A stretch of DNA of 9,086 nt. Source: CAZPMO01 sp964587515. GTDB taxonomy: Bacteria > Pseudomonadota > Alphaproteobacteria > MPNO01. Both the position numbers and the translations under genes were made by a program. The stretch spans positions 1 to 9,086 of the forward strand of contig CAZPMO010000192.1 of assembly GCA_964587515.1 (NCBI GenBank), written 5' to 3'. Of the stretch, positions 1 through 8,727 are shown one piece after another. Numbering within the stretch: position 1 is the first letter of the stretch; every line of letters starts with the position of its first letter. Below the pieces are notes generated by a model. That model did no database searches, was not told where the DNA came from, and saw only the letters and a program-made list of their open reading frames with translations.

Positions 1-172
1 GCGCAACGCTCCTAACGGGTCGAGCCCTCACGGCCATGAAACAGGTCAATATCAATGACCGATGGTATAAGTGGGTAACTTCTTGCAAATGCGTCGGCGG
101 GGCTCGATACTGCGTCGCCTTGGCGCGTGTTTATTTGACGTTCGCTAGGATAGAGTTTGGGGGAACATTCAC
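1..172. other. Leader region upstream of pal, no supportable gene
   Basis: No protein in this stretch can be recognised. In frame 1 a stop (TAA) falls at 13-15, so an upstream gene could end there; tolB is the usual neighbour of pal in this lineage, but five codons cannot identify it. The rest is probably untranslated leader and promoter DNA for pal. It contains a weak promoter-like pair (83-111) and a G-rich ribosome-binding site just before the pal ATG. No repeats, tRNA or strong hairpin were seen. Confidence 0.5.
83..111 (+). promoter_or_regulatory. Candidate sigma-70-type promoter for pal
   Basis: TTGCAA (83-88) and GATACT (106-111) are separated by 17 nt, and each matches four of six positions of the housekeeping -35 and -10 consensus. 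The pair sits about 60 nt before the pal start. This is pattern matching only, and such matches occur by chance. The sharper TTGACG at 135-140 has no matching -10 at a proper distance. Confidence 0.25.
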
Positions 173-712
173 ATGCGTTTCAAGCATTTAGCGCTGGTTT
201 TGGCTGGCTTGGCATTGGTGGCGTGCGAAACGCCCGGTGGCGATAGCAGCTCGACGTCCGGCGACGGTCGGGCAGCGCCATCCACGCCGCCGCCGCCGAT
301 AACCTCGCAAAGCGTCCCGTCCGATGTACGGCCGGGCAGCAGCGAGGATTTCGCGGTCAATGTGGGCGACCGCGTGTTCTTCGGGTTCGACCGATTCGAA
401 CTGTCGGCCGAAGCCCGTGACACGCTTGAAAAACAGGCGGCCTGGCTGAAGCGTTATTCCGGCGCGCCGATCACCATCGCCGGCCACACCGATGAGCGCG
501 GCACGCGTGAATACAACCTCGCGCTCGGTGAAAAACGCGCGGCGGCGGTAAAGAATTATCTGGTGGCGCTGGGCATTGAGCCGGATCGGGTCCGCACGAT
601 CAGCTACGGCAAGGAGCGGCCCGTCGATCCGCGCTCGAGCGAAGCCGCCTGGTCGAAGAACCGGCGCGGCGTCACGATGATCGCGGGCGCTAAAGTGGGC
701 TTGTCCAACTAA
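173..712 (+). CDS. pal: Peptidoglycan-associated outer-membrane lipoprotein Pal
   Basis: Pal anchors the outer membrane to peptidoglycan and is the outer-membrane end of the Tol-Pal system, interacting with TolB and concentrating at the division site. The 179-residue protein starts with a short basic, hydrophobic lipoprotein signal peptide ending in a lipobox LVAC, with Cys18 the predicted lipidated residue. A low-complexity Ser/Pro/Gly linker (about 19-55) follows, then an OmpA-like domain (about 65-172). The peptidoglycan-binding signature is intact: HTDERGT at 105-111, NLALGEKRA at 115-123 and SKNRRGV at 161-167. Length is usual for alphaproteobacterial Pal. A run of G residues (159-163) lies 9 nt before the ATG and supports this start. 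cpoB follows after 103 nt, as is normal for the tol-pal cluster; tolB should lie just upstream of the window. Confidence 0.96.
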   Translation: MRFKHLALVLAGLALVACETPGGDSSSTSGDGRAAPSTPPPPITSQSVPSDVRPGSSEDFAVNVGDRVFFGFDRFELSAEARDTLEKQAAWLKRYSGAPITIAGHTDERGTREYNLALGEKRAAAVKNYLVALGIEPDRVRTISYGKERPVDPRSSEAAWSKNRRGVTMIAGAKVGLSN

Positions 713-723
713 TCCGTCGTGGT

Positions 724-744
724 GGCCCGCAACTTTATCGGGCC
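724..744 (+). other. Inverted repeat in the pal-cpoB gap
   Basis: GGCCCG (724-729) and CGGGCC (739-744) form a perfect 6-bp GC stem around a 9-nt AT-rich loop, 12 nt after the pal stop codon. There is no T-tract behind it, so it does not look like a complete intrinsic terminator. It could stabilise the 3' end of pal mRNA or cause partial termination that lowers cpoB expression relative to pal. The short stem may also be chance in GC-rich DNA. Confidence 0.3.
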
Positions 745-815
745 GATGGCCGGTCCCGAAATGGCGAACGCGCCCACCCGACCATCCGTGCCCTGATACC
801 AAGGAACTGACGACG

Positions 816-1769
816 ATGGCACATCGCCATTTCGCATCATCGGGTTTTTGGCTTGTGCTTATCCTGGCGGGGTTTGCGGCGGCGCCCGCCGCGCTGGGCC
901 AGAATACCGAAATGCGTCAGCTGATGAACCGGCTGGAGCGGATCCAGAACGAACTCTCGACCCTTCAACGAACCGTTTATCGGGGCGGCAAGCCGCCCGC
1001 CGCCGCGGCCGGTGCGTCTCAGACACCGGCTGGGCTCGATCGCCGCATTATCGCCCGCGTCGAAGTTCGCCTGACGCAACTCGAAAACGAATTGCGGCGC
1101 ATGACCGGCAAGGCCGAGGAGCTGGAGCACGCCATCGGCCGCTTCAACGCCCGACTGGATAAGCTGATCTCGGACGTTGACGTGAGGCTGAGCGCCCTTG
1201 AGCGGGGCCAGCCCGGCGGGTTCAGCACGCCCGCGCCGGGTGCGCTTCCGGAACCGCCATCGGCGAGCGCTCCCCCCAGCGCGCCCGATGCGCCACCCAG
1301 CAATCTCGGCTCGATCACGCCAAAAGAGCTCGCGACGCAGCGACAGGAACCGCCCGCCGTGAAGCCGGCGCTGCCCGACGGTACGCCGGTCGAGCAATAT
1401 GAATATGCGACTTCGCTGTTGCTGGCCGATCAGAATATCGAGGAAGCCGACCGCGCGCTGCGCGCCTTTATCCAAATCCATCCCAAGCACAAGCTGGCCA
1501 GCAACGCCCATTACTGGCTCGGTGAAACCCACTATGTGCGAAAGGATTTTCAGCAGGCGGCATTCGCCTTCGCCGACGGGTTTCAGAAATTTCCGAAAAG
1601 CCGCAAGGCGGCCGATAATCTTCTCAAGCTCGGCATGTCGTTGGGCCAGCTCGGCAAGAAGAAGGAAGCCTGCACGGCATTCTCGCGCCTTTTGTCGAAC
1701 TTCCCGAAAGCGGGAAGGACCCTGACCGGCCGCGTGACCCGCGAAAAACGGCGATTTAAGTGCCGCTAG
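816..1769 (+). CDS. cpoB: Cell division coordinator CpoB (YbgF), periplasmic TPR protein
   Basis: CpoB is the periplasmic tol-pal partner that in E. coli links the Tol machine to PBP1B and coordinates outer-membrane constriction with septal peptidoglycan synthesis. The 317-residue product has an N-terminal signal peptide (hydrophobic core about 11-27, likely cleavage near ALG|Q at 28), coiled-coil segments (about 31-52 and 74-128) rich in Leu, Glu and Arg, a Pro/Ala/Ser-rich linker (about 132-165), and a C-terminal TPR domain (about 192-312) with motifs such as HYWLGETHYVRKDFQQA and FPKSRKAADNLLKLG. This is the complete family architecture. AAGGAA (801-806) is a good ribosome-binding site 9 nt before the ATG. 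The final residues (EKRRFKCR) end slightly past the Cys that often closes the family, and the last 10 nt overlap the tilS start, which suggests translational coupling. Confidence 0.94.
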   Translation: MAHRHFASSGFWLVLILAGFAAAPAALGQNTEMRQLMNRLERIQNELSTLQRTVYRGGKPPAAAAGASQTPAGLDRRIIARVEVRLTQLENELRRMTGKAEELEHAIGRFNARLDKLISDVDVRLSALERGQPGGFSTPAPGALPEPPSASAPPSAPDAPPSNLGSITPKELATQRQEPPAVKPALPDGTPVEQYEYATSLLLADQNIEEADRALRAFIQIHPKHKLASNAHYWLGETHYVRKDFQQAAFAFADGFQKFPKSRKAADNLLKLGMSLGQLGKKKEACTAFSRLLSNFPKAGRTLTGRVTREKRRFKCR

Positions 1770-3106
1770 ACGCGGCGCCTCTCTCCTCCTCCGAATTCAA
1801 TGCGATGATGCGCGGCGCGGCGCCGTTCGAACCCGCGCCCGTGGTGGCGGTCGGTGTTTCAGGTGGCGCGGACAGTATGGCGCTTACACTTCTCGCCGCG
1901 GATTGGGCGCGGCGGCAAGGCGGGACAGCCGTCGCGCTGACCGTTGATCACGGCCTGAGACCCGGCGCACGCGCCGAGGCGCGACGCGTCGCCGACTGGC
2001 TCGCCGATCGGGAAATCGAGCACCATGCGCTGCGCTGGACCGGCACCAAGCCCCGCACCGGCGTTCAGGCCGCGGCGCGCGACGCGCGCTACCGGTTGTT
2101 GACCGGCTGGTGCCGTCGCCATGGGGTGCTTCACCTCCTGCTTGCTCACCATCGGGAGGATCAGGCCGAAACGGTGGTGATGCGGCTGGCCCGCGGCAGC
2201 GGCATCGACGGACTCGCCGGCATGCCGGGAATATCGGAGACGCCCTGGCTGCGAATTCTCAGGCCCTTTCTCGCGACCCCAAGGGACCGATTGCGGGCGA
2301 CCCTCAAGGCGAAAAAACAGCCCTGGATCGAGGACCCGTCAAACCAGGACCCCGCTTTCACGCGGGTCCGGGTCCGCGCCGCGCTTTCGGCGGCGGCGGA
2401 TGATTCGCCGGGAATAGACCGGCTCGCGGAGACGGGGCGCAAGCTCGGGCTTGCGCGGGCCGCGCTGGAGCGCCAGACCGCCGAGCTTTTGGCCCGCGCG
2501 GTCACGATCCATCCGTCCGGATATTGTATGGTCGACCACGCCGCGTTCGCGTCGGCGCCACAGGATGTCGCCAGGCGGGCTCTGTCGCGCACTGTCGCCT
2601 GTATTGGCGGTCTTGCCTATCCACCGCGCCGCGACCGGCTGGATCGCCTTTACGAAACATTGGTGGATGGTGCGCCGGCACGGGCCCGGACACTGGGCGG
2701 CTGCCTGATCTCGCCGACCCGTGGTCGGGTGCTGATCGCGCGCGAACCGGGCGCGGTTCACCCGCCGGCGCGTCCGGGCCCGGGCGGCGAAACGATTTGG
2801 GACGGCCGTTTTCACATTATTGTGCGCGGTGGCCAGGCGTCGCGCCTGCGCGTCGGAGCGTTGGGACGGGATGGTTGGATTGAAATCGCCGCCCGGATGC
2901 CGGAGGTCCGAAAAACCGCGATTCCGGCGCCGGTCCGGCCCAGCCTGCCCGCGCTGCGCGACGGTCGCGGCGTGATCGAGGTCCCCCATATTGGCTATAG
3001 GCGGCCCGAAAATCGGCGACAAACCGCCGGAAAGCGTCCCGAAATCAAAAAAATGCGGTTTTTAACGGCTAACCCCTTGGCGAGCGCGGAGTTTTCGGTT
3101 GTTTAA
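1760..3106 (+). CDS. tilS: tRNA(Ile)-lysidine synthetase TilS
   Basis: TilS attaches lysine, with ATP, to C34 of the CAU-anticodon tRNA-Ile, changing its decoding from AUG to AUA and its charging from Met to Ile. It is a cytosolic, normally essential enzyme. The 448-residue protein has the PP-loop ATPase motif SGGADS at 34-39, VDHGLRPGAR at 62-71, HHREDQAETVVMRLARG at 130-146 and the EDPSNQDPAFTRVRVR stretch at 191-206, all hallmarks of the N-terminal catalytic domain. The C-terminal half (about 210-448) is more divergent, as usual. The chosen start is GTG 1760, with an in-frame TAA immediately before it (1757-1759), so the gene cannot begin earlier; it overlaps cpoB by 10 nt. ATG 1805 would still leave the PP-loop intact and is an alternative. 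Neither has a clear Shine-Dalgarno sequence, so coupling to cpoB translation is likely. tilS next to ftsH is a widely conserved pairing. Confidence 0.95.
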   Translation: MPLDAAPLSSSEFNAMMRGAAPFEPAPVVAVGVSGGADSMALTLLAADWARRQGGTAVALTVDHGLRPGARAEARRVADWLADREIEHHALRWTGTKPRTGVQAAARDARYRLLTGWCRRHGVLHLLLAHHREDQAETVVMRLARGSGIDGLAGMPGISETPWLRILRPFLATPRDRLRATLKAKKQPWIEDPSNQDPAFTRVRVRAALSAAADDSPGIDRLAETGRKLGLARAALERQTAELLARAVTIHPSGYCMVDHAAFASAPQDVARRALSRTVACIGGLAYPPRRDRLDRLYETLVDGAPARARTLGGCLISPTRGRVLIAREPGAVHPPARPGPGGETIWDGRFHIIVRGGQASRLRVGALGRDGWIEIAARMPEVRKTAIPAPVRPSLPALRDGRGVIEVPHIGYRRPENRRQTAGKRPEIKKMRFLTANPLASAEFSVV

Positions 3107-3126
3107 TTTTCATCCCACATTATTTA
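3099..3126 (+). promoter_or_regulatory. Candidate promoter upstream of ftsH
   Basis: The 96-nt gap between tilS and ftsH is strikingly AT-rich for this GC-rich window, especially 3099-3140. TTGTTT (3099-3104) and TATTTA (3121-3126) lie 16 nt apart and each matches four of six housekeeping consensus positions. ftsH is often heat-shock controlled, but I did not find a good CTTGAA-type sigma-32 box at correct spacing. An independent promoter here is plausible from composition and position; the exact boxes are a guess. Confidence 0.3.
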
Positions 3127-3202
3127 ATCTATAGAAAGATCATTGATAGCGGCCCCGGTCGGAATCGGGTGTCGCCTCTCGGCTTAATTTGGGACGTCCT
3201 AG

Positions 3203-5142
3203 GTGAACAATTTCGGTAAGAATCTGGCGCTCTGGGTGATCATCGGCCTGTTGCTGGTGGCGCTGTTCAATCTTTTCCAGCAACCGTCCAGCCGCTCCGC
3301 GCAGGACGGCATTCCGTTCTCCGAATTCCTCGCCGAGGTGCAGAACGGTCAGGTGCGCGAGGTTACCATTCAGGGCAACAGCATCAACGGCGTCTACGGC
3401 GACGGCCGGGCGTTCAAGACCTATGCGCCCGATGATGCGAACCTGGTGGACCGGCTGAACAAGCGCGGCGTGGTGATCAAGGTGCTGCCGCACGAAGAAG
3501 GCACGCCGTCGCTGTTCCAGATACTTATTTCCTGGTTCCCGATGCTGCTGCTGATCGGCGTGTGGATATTCTTCATGCGCCAGATGCAGTCGGGCGGCGG
3601 CAAGGCGATGGGCTTCGGCAAATCGCGGGCGCGGCTGCTGACGGAGCGCCTGGGCCGGGTGACGTTCGAGGACGTGGCCGGGATCGACGAAGCCAAGCAG
3701 GAACTGGAAGAAGTCGTCGACTTCCTGAAGGACCCGCAGAAATTTCAACGGCTCGGCGGCAAAATCCCCAAGGGCGTGCTGCTGGTCGGCCCGCCCGGCA
3801 CCGGTAAAACGCTGCTGGCGCGCGCCATCGCCGGCGAGGCGAACGTACCGTTCTTCACCATTTCGGGTTCGGATTTCGTCGAGATGTTTGTCGGCGTCGG
3901 CGCCAGCCGCGTACGCGACATGTTCGAACAGGGCAAGAAGAACGCGCCCTGTATCATTTTCATCGACGAGATCGACGCCGTTGGCCGTCATCGCGGCGCC
4001 GGTCTCGGCGGCGGCAATGACGAACGCGAGCAGACCCTGAACCAGCTTCTGGTCGAAATGGACGGGTTCGAAGCCAATGAAGGCGTCATCCTGATCGCCG
4101 CGACCAACCGGCCGGACGTGCTGGACCCCGCGCTGCTGCGGCCGGGCCGTTTCGACCGTCAAGTGGTGGTGCCCAATCCGGACGTGCTGGGCCGCGAACA
4201 GATCATCAAGGTGCATATGCGCAAGGTGCCGCTGGCGCCGGACGTCGACGCCCGCGTGATCGCGCGCGGCACGCCCGGCTTCTCGGGCGCCGATCTCGCC
4301 AATCTGGTCAACGAGGCGGCGCTGCTGGCCGCCCGCAAGAACAAACGCCTGGTGACCATGGCCGAGTTCGAAGAGGCCAAGGACAAGGTCATGATGGGCA
4401 CCGAGCGCCGATCCATGGTGATGACCGAGGACGAGAAGAAGCTCACGGCCTATCACGAATCAGGCCATGCGCTGGTCGCGCTCATCGTGCCCAAGAACGA
4501 TCCGCTGCACAAAGTGACCATCATCCCGCGCGGCCGGGCGCTGGGCGTGACGATGTCGTTGCCCGAGACCGACCGCTACAGCCATTCCAAGGCCGAGTTG
4601 GAAGCGCGGCTGGCGATGATGTTCGGCGGCCGCCTGGCGGAAGAAGTCGCGTTCGGCCTGGAAAATATCACCACCGGCGCCGGCGACGATATCCGCAGGG
4701 CGACCGAACTCGCGCGCCGCATGGTCACCGAGTTCGGATTCAGCGAGAAGCTTGGCCCGCTGCGCTATTCCGATAACGAGGAAGAGGTTTTCCTGGGACA
4801 TTCGGTGGCCCAGCGCAAGAATGTCTCCGACGCGACCGCGGCGATCATCGACGAGGAGGTTCGCCGCATCATCGACACCGCCGAAAAGTTGGCGCGCGAT
4901 ATCCTCACCGAACGGCGCGACGATCTCGATACGCTGGCCAACGCGCTGCTCGAATACGAGACCCTGTCGGGCGATGAGATCAAAGGACTGCTTCGCGGCG
5001 AACCCGTATTCCGGCCGACCGACGACGATCCAAAACCCGATGCCGGGCGGCGGTCATCGGTGCCATCGTCGGGTGGCGCGGAGACCGACAAGGGCGGTAA
5101 GGAACCGGATGGCGGGCTCGAGCCGGAGCCACAGCCGGGCTC

Positions 5143-5146
<4 letters not shown>
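3203..5146 (+). CDS. ftsH: ATP-dependent zinc metalloprotease FtsH
   Basis: FtsH is a hexameric inner-membrane AAA+ protease that degrades misassembled membrane proteins and regulators such as sigma-32 and LpxC in model bacteria. The 647-residue protein has transmembrane helices at about 8-26 and 104-125 enclosing a small periplasmic domain, then an AAA module with Walker A GPPGTGKT (196-203), the pore motif MFVGVGASRVRD (228-239), Walker B IIFIDEID (251-258) and the second region of homology ATNRPDVLDPALLRPGRFDRQ around 300-320. The M41 protease domain has the zinc site HESGH (418-422), and D496 in GAGDDIRRAT is the expected third ligand. The acidic, Pro/Gly-rich tail (about 600-647) is normal. 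Start GTG 3203 is preceded directly by an in-frame TAG (3200-3202), so no earlier start exists; GGGA at 3191-3194 is a modest ribosome-binding site. The stop overlaps the proposed folP GTG. Confidence 0.98.
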
Positions 5147-6263
<1,117 letters not shown>

Positions 6264-6267
<4 letters not shown>

Positions 6268-6292
6268 CTTTTACCCCATTTAAACGTAAACA
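6264..6292 (+). promoter_or_regulatory. Candidate promoter for glmM-thiD
   Basis: TTGACT (6264-6269), overlapping the folP stop codon, is a near-perfect -35 element. At 17-nt spacing TAAACA (6287-6292) matches only three of six -10 positions. The surrounding 70-nt gap (6268-6337) is AT-richer than the flanking genes. A promoter here would allow glmM and thiD to be expressed apart from folP. Pattern only. Confidence 0.3.
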
Positions 6293-6337
6293 GCGCTTAA
6301 TGCTTCGTGTGGGATTGGTCCATCGAAACAGACAGTT

Positions 6338-7684
6338 ATGAAACGCAACCTGTTCGGAACAGACGGCATCAGGGGGCTCGCCAACGTCGAGCCCATGACG
6401 GCCGAGACCGCGCTCCGGGTCGGCATGGCCGCTGGGCGGATATTCACGCGCGGCGACCACCGCCATCGGGTGGTGATCGGCAAGGACACACGACTTTCGG
6501 GCTATATGCTGGAACCCGCCCTGGTGGCGGGCTTTACCGCCATGGGGATGGATGTTGTCCTGGTCGGACCGATGCCGACGCCGGCGGTGGCGATGTTGAC
6601 GCGATCGCTCCGCGCCGATATCGGGGTGATGATCTCGGCCTCGCACAACGCTTATTGCGATAACGGCATCAAGCTGTTCGGCCCCGACGGTTATAAGCTG
6701 TCGGACGAGCGCGAATCGGAAATCGAACTGATGGTCGAGAACGATCTCGGGAGCTGGCTGTCCCGGTCGCCCGATCTCGGCCGTGCCCGGCGACTCGAAG
6801 ACGCCCCCGGCCGATACATCGAATTCGTGAAGAACACCTTCCCGCGGGGCCTGCGCCTCGACGGAATGAAAGTGGTGATCGACTGCGCCCACGGCGCCGC
6901 CTACAAAGTTGCCCCCACGGCGCTGTGGGAGCTCGGCACCGAGGTGATACCGATCGGCGTCGACCCCGACGGTTTCAATATCAATGACGGCTGCGGCAGC
7001 ACCGATACCGGACTGATGCAGGAAACCGTGCGCGAGCGCGGCGCCGATATCGGCATCGCCCTCGACGGCGACGCCGACCGCGTGCTGGTCTCCGACGAAA
7101 AGGGCGAGCTGCTGGACGGCGATCAGTTGATGGCGATGGTCGCCGAATCATGGAAGCGCGCCGGACGCCTTAAGGGTGACGGTCTGGTCGCCACGGTGAT
7201 GTCGAACATGGGGCTTGAGGTCTACCTCGAAGGCCTCGGGCTGGATCTGATCCGCACCCAGGTCGGCGACCGCTATGTCGTCGAACATATGCGACGGCAA
7301 GGCTACAACGTGGGTGGCGAGCAGTCCGGCCATATCATCCTGAACGACTACAACACCACCGGCGATGGGCTGATCGCGGCAATGGAAGTGTTGGCGGTGA
7401 TCGTGCAGTCCGGCAAACGGACCAGCGAGGTCGGACGTATGTTCACGCCGATGCCGCAGCTTCTCCAGAATGTCCGGTTCAACGGGGTCTCGCCGCTTGA
7501 TGACGAAGCCGTTAAATCGGCGGTACGTCACGCGGAAACGCGGCTCGGCAATGACGGCCGGCTGCTGATACGCAAATCGGGCACCGAGCCCTTGGTCCGC
7601 GTCATGGCGGAAGGCAATGACGAGACGCTGATCAAGGATGTCGTCGATAATATCGTTGGCGCGATGGAAAGCGCCGTAGGCTGA
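6338..7684 (+). CDS. glmM: Phosphoglucosamine mutase GlmM
   Basis: GlmM interconverts glucosamine-6-phosphate and glucosamine-1-phosphate, the second step towards UDP-GlcNAc for peptidoglycan and lipopolysaccharide. The 448-residue length is standard. It begins MKRNLFGTDGIRGLAN, the typical family N-terminus. The phosphoserine loop is ISASHNAYCDNGIK (99-112) with Ser102 as the catalytic phosphorylated residue; the Ala after SHN replaces the more common Pro. The Mg-binding loop DGDADR is at 243-248, the sugar-specificity loop GGEQSGH at 326-332, and the phosphate-binding loop RKSGTEPLVRVM at 412-423. All four active-site regions are therefore intact. The ATG is 70 nt after folP and has no clear Shine-Dalgarno sequence. 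thiD follows after 14 nt, so the two are probably co-transcribed, although the pathways are unrelated. Confidence 0.97.
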   Translation: MKRNLFGTDGIRGLANVEPMTAETALRVGMAAGRIFTRGDHRHRVVIGKDTRLSGYMLEPALVAGFTAMGMDVVLVGPMPTPAVAMLTRSLRADIGVMISASHNAYCDNGIKLFGPDGYKLSDERESEIELMVENDLGSWLSRSPDLGRARRLEDAPGRYIEFVKNTFPRGLRLDGMKVVIDCAHGAAYKVAPTALWELGTEVIPIGVDPDGFNINDGCGSTDTGLMQETVRERGADIGIALDGDADRVLVSDEKGELLDGDQLMAMVAESWKRAGRLKGDGLVATVMSNMGLEVYLEGLGLDLIRTQVGDRYVVEHMRRQGYNVGGEQSGHIILNDYNTTGDGLIAAMEVLAVIVQSGKRTSEVGRMFTPMPQLLQNVRFNGVSPLDDEAVKSAVRHAETRLGNDGRLLIRKSGTEPLVRVMAEGNDETLIKDVVDNIVGAMESAVG

Positions 7685-7698
7685 CCGCGGATAATCAT

Positions 7699-8511
7699 AT
7701 GCAGGGGCGCGTGCTTATCGTCGCAGGTTCGGATTCGGGCGGCGGCGCCGGCATTCAGGCCGATATCAAAACGGTGACCGCGCTCGGCGGCTATGCGGCG
7801 ACGGCCATCACCGCGCTGACCGCCCAGGATACCACGGGCGTCCACGGCGTCCTGCCGGTGCCGACGGATTTCATCCAGCAACAGATGCGCGTGGTGATCG
7901 GCGACATCGGCGCCGACTGCATCAAGACGGGCATGCTGCACAACGCCGAGGTCATTGAAGCGGTCGCCGAGGTGATCGAACACGAAGCGCCGAACGTCCC
8001 GGTGGTGATCGACCCCGTGATGGTGGCGAAGGGCGGGGCGTCTCTGCTTGATCCCGATGCGGTCGCGACGCTGAAACAACGCGCGCTGCCGATCGCCACC
8101 GTGCTCACGCCCAACCTGCCCGAAGCCGAGGCGCTGACCGGGACCACCATCGGCGACGTTGACGATATGCGGCGCGCCGGCGAAATGCTGTGCGCGCAAG
8201 GCGCCCGCGCGGTGTTCGTCAAGGGCGGGCATCTGCCGGGCGAGACGGTGCACGACCTATTGGTCACCAACGACGGCGCGGAGCTGTTCAGCGCGCCGCG
8301 CACCGATACCGTCCATACCCACGGCACCGGCTGCACCCTGGCCTCGGCCATCGCGACCGGCCTCGCCCAGGGGATGGAGCTACGCAACGCGGTGGCGCGC
8401 GCCCAGGCCTATGTCCACAAAGCCATCCGCGAAGCCCCCGGCTTCGGCAAGGGCCACGGTCCGATCGGCCACGGCCACACCGTCCGCCCCTTCACCATCG
8501 ACCGACGGTAG
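7699..8511 (+). CDS. thiD: Hydroxymethylpyrimidine/phosphomethylpyrimidine kinase ThiD
   Basis: ThiD phosphorylates hydroxymethylpyrimidine twice to give the pyrimidine diphosphate that ThiE joins to the thiazole in thiamine phosphate synthesis. It belongs to the ribokinase-like fold. The 270-residue protein opens with the family signature GRVLIVAGSDSGGGAGIQADIK (3-24), followed by GGYAATAITALTAQDT (30-45), GADCIKTGML (71-80), VVIDPVMVAKGG (102-113), LTPNLPEAEALTG (136-148) and KGGHLPG (175-181). The anion-hole and catalytic segment HGTGCTLASAIATGL is at 208-222, with Cys212 expected near the active site. Length and motifs are complete. It begins 14 nt after glmM with only a weak GCGGAT ribosome-binding element, and there is no room for a TPP riboswitch directly before it, so it probably depends on the glmM transcript. 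It is the last clearly conserved housekeeping gene before the IS remnant. Confidence 0.96.
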   Translation: MQGRVLIVAGSDSGGGAGIQADIKTVTALGGYAATAITALTAQDTTGVHGVLPVPTDFIQQQMRVVIGDIGADCIKTGMLHNAEVIEAVAEVIEHEAPNVPVVIDPVMVAKGGASLLDPDAVATLKQRALPIATVLTPNLPEAEALTGTTIGDVDDMRRAGEMLCAQGARAVFVKGGHLPGETVHDLLVTNDGAELFSAPRTDTVHTHGTGCTLASAIATGLAQGMELRNAVARAQAYVHKAIREAPGFGKGHGPIGHGHTVRPFTIDRR

Positions 8512-8543
8512 GTCAGGCCACTCGACGATTGGGAACTATCTGG

Positions 8544-8570
8544 TTGACGTACCAAGATGCATTCTATAGA
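8544..8570 (+). promoter_or_regulatory. Candidate promoter for the small downstream ORF
   Basis: TTGACG (8544-8549) and TATAGA (8565-8570) are separated by 15 nt, slightly short of the optimum. A start site from these boxes would lie after ATG 8557, so if it is real the small ORF would have to begin at GTG 8593. Pattern only. Confidence 0.25.
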
Positions 8571-8727
8571 CAAAATAGCCGTTGCGGACGTCGTGCTTAC
8601 TCCCGAAATGATAGAGGCGGGGGTGATGGTGTTGCTTGGGTACGATCCGGCTTTTTCGAACGAAAATGATATCGTCGTCGAAATTTTTATGACGATGTTG
8701 AGGGCGTCCCCTCCGAAAGGGCCTTAG
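8557..8727 (+). CDS. Small hypothetical protein (56 aa)
   Basis: This ORF starts at ATG 8557 and ends at TAG 8725-8727. The product begins MHSIDKIAVADVVLTPEMIE and continues with EAGVMVLLGYDPAF, DIVVEIFMTMLRA and a short Pro/Lys tail. The core LTPEMIEAGV...YDP...VVEIFMTML resembles small uncharacterised alphaproteobacterial proteins that carry a TPEMIEAG stretch near the start; this is from memory, and no function is known to me. No signal peptide or membrane helix is evident; it looks acidic and helical. The resemblance begins at GTG 8593 (V13), which could be the true start (44 residues), with GCGGAC just upstream. The ORF is more AT-rich than the genes to its left. Its stop codon abuts the minus-strand stop of the truncated transposase. 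It may be a real gene, possibly with a recombined 3' end, or a chance ORF. Confidence 0.5.
   Translation: MHSIDKIAVADVVLTPEMIEAGVMVLLGYDPAFSNENDIVVEIFMTMLRASPPKGP

Noticed and set aside
135..163. TTGACG as a -35 box for pal
   Set aside because: No -10-like sequence 16-18 nt downstream; the region there is a G-run that serves as ribosome-binding site.
36..191. A 51-codon ORF (begins MKQVNINDRWYKWV) in the pal leader, overlapping the pal start
   Set aside because: No ribosome-binding site, unusual Cys-rich composition, no recognisable family, and it overlaps a well-supported gene start. Most likely leader DNA.
3140..4456. Long minus-strand open frame opposite ftsH, and other antisense frames across the window
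   Set aside because: These are shadows caused by GC-rich codon usage of the real + strand genes; they have His/Arg-rich, low-complexity products without family features.
7685..7698. TPP riboswitch expected before a thiamine gene
   Set aside because: Only 14 nt separate glmM and thiD and no THI-box-like sequence is visible.
8512..8669. Extension of a shifted thiD frame past the thiD stop
   Set aside because: The frame inside thiD is a shadow, and the extension shows no family features and overlaps the better small ORF.
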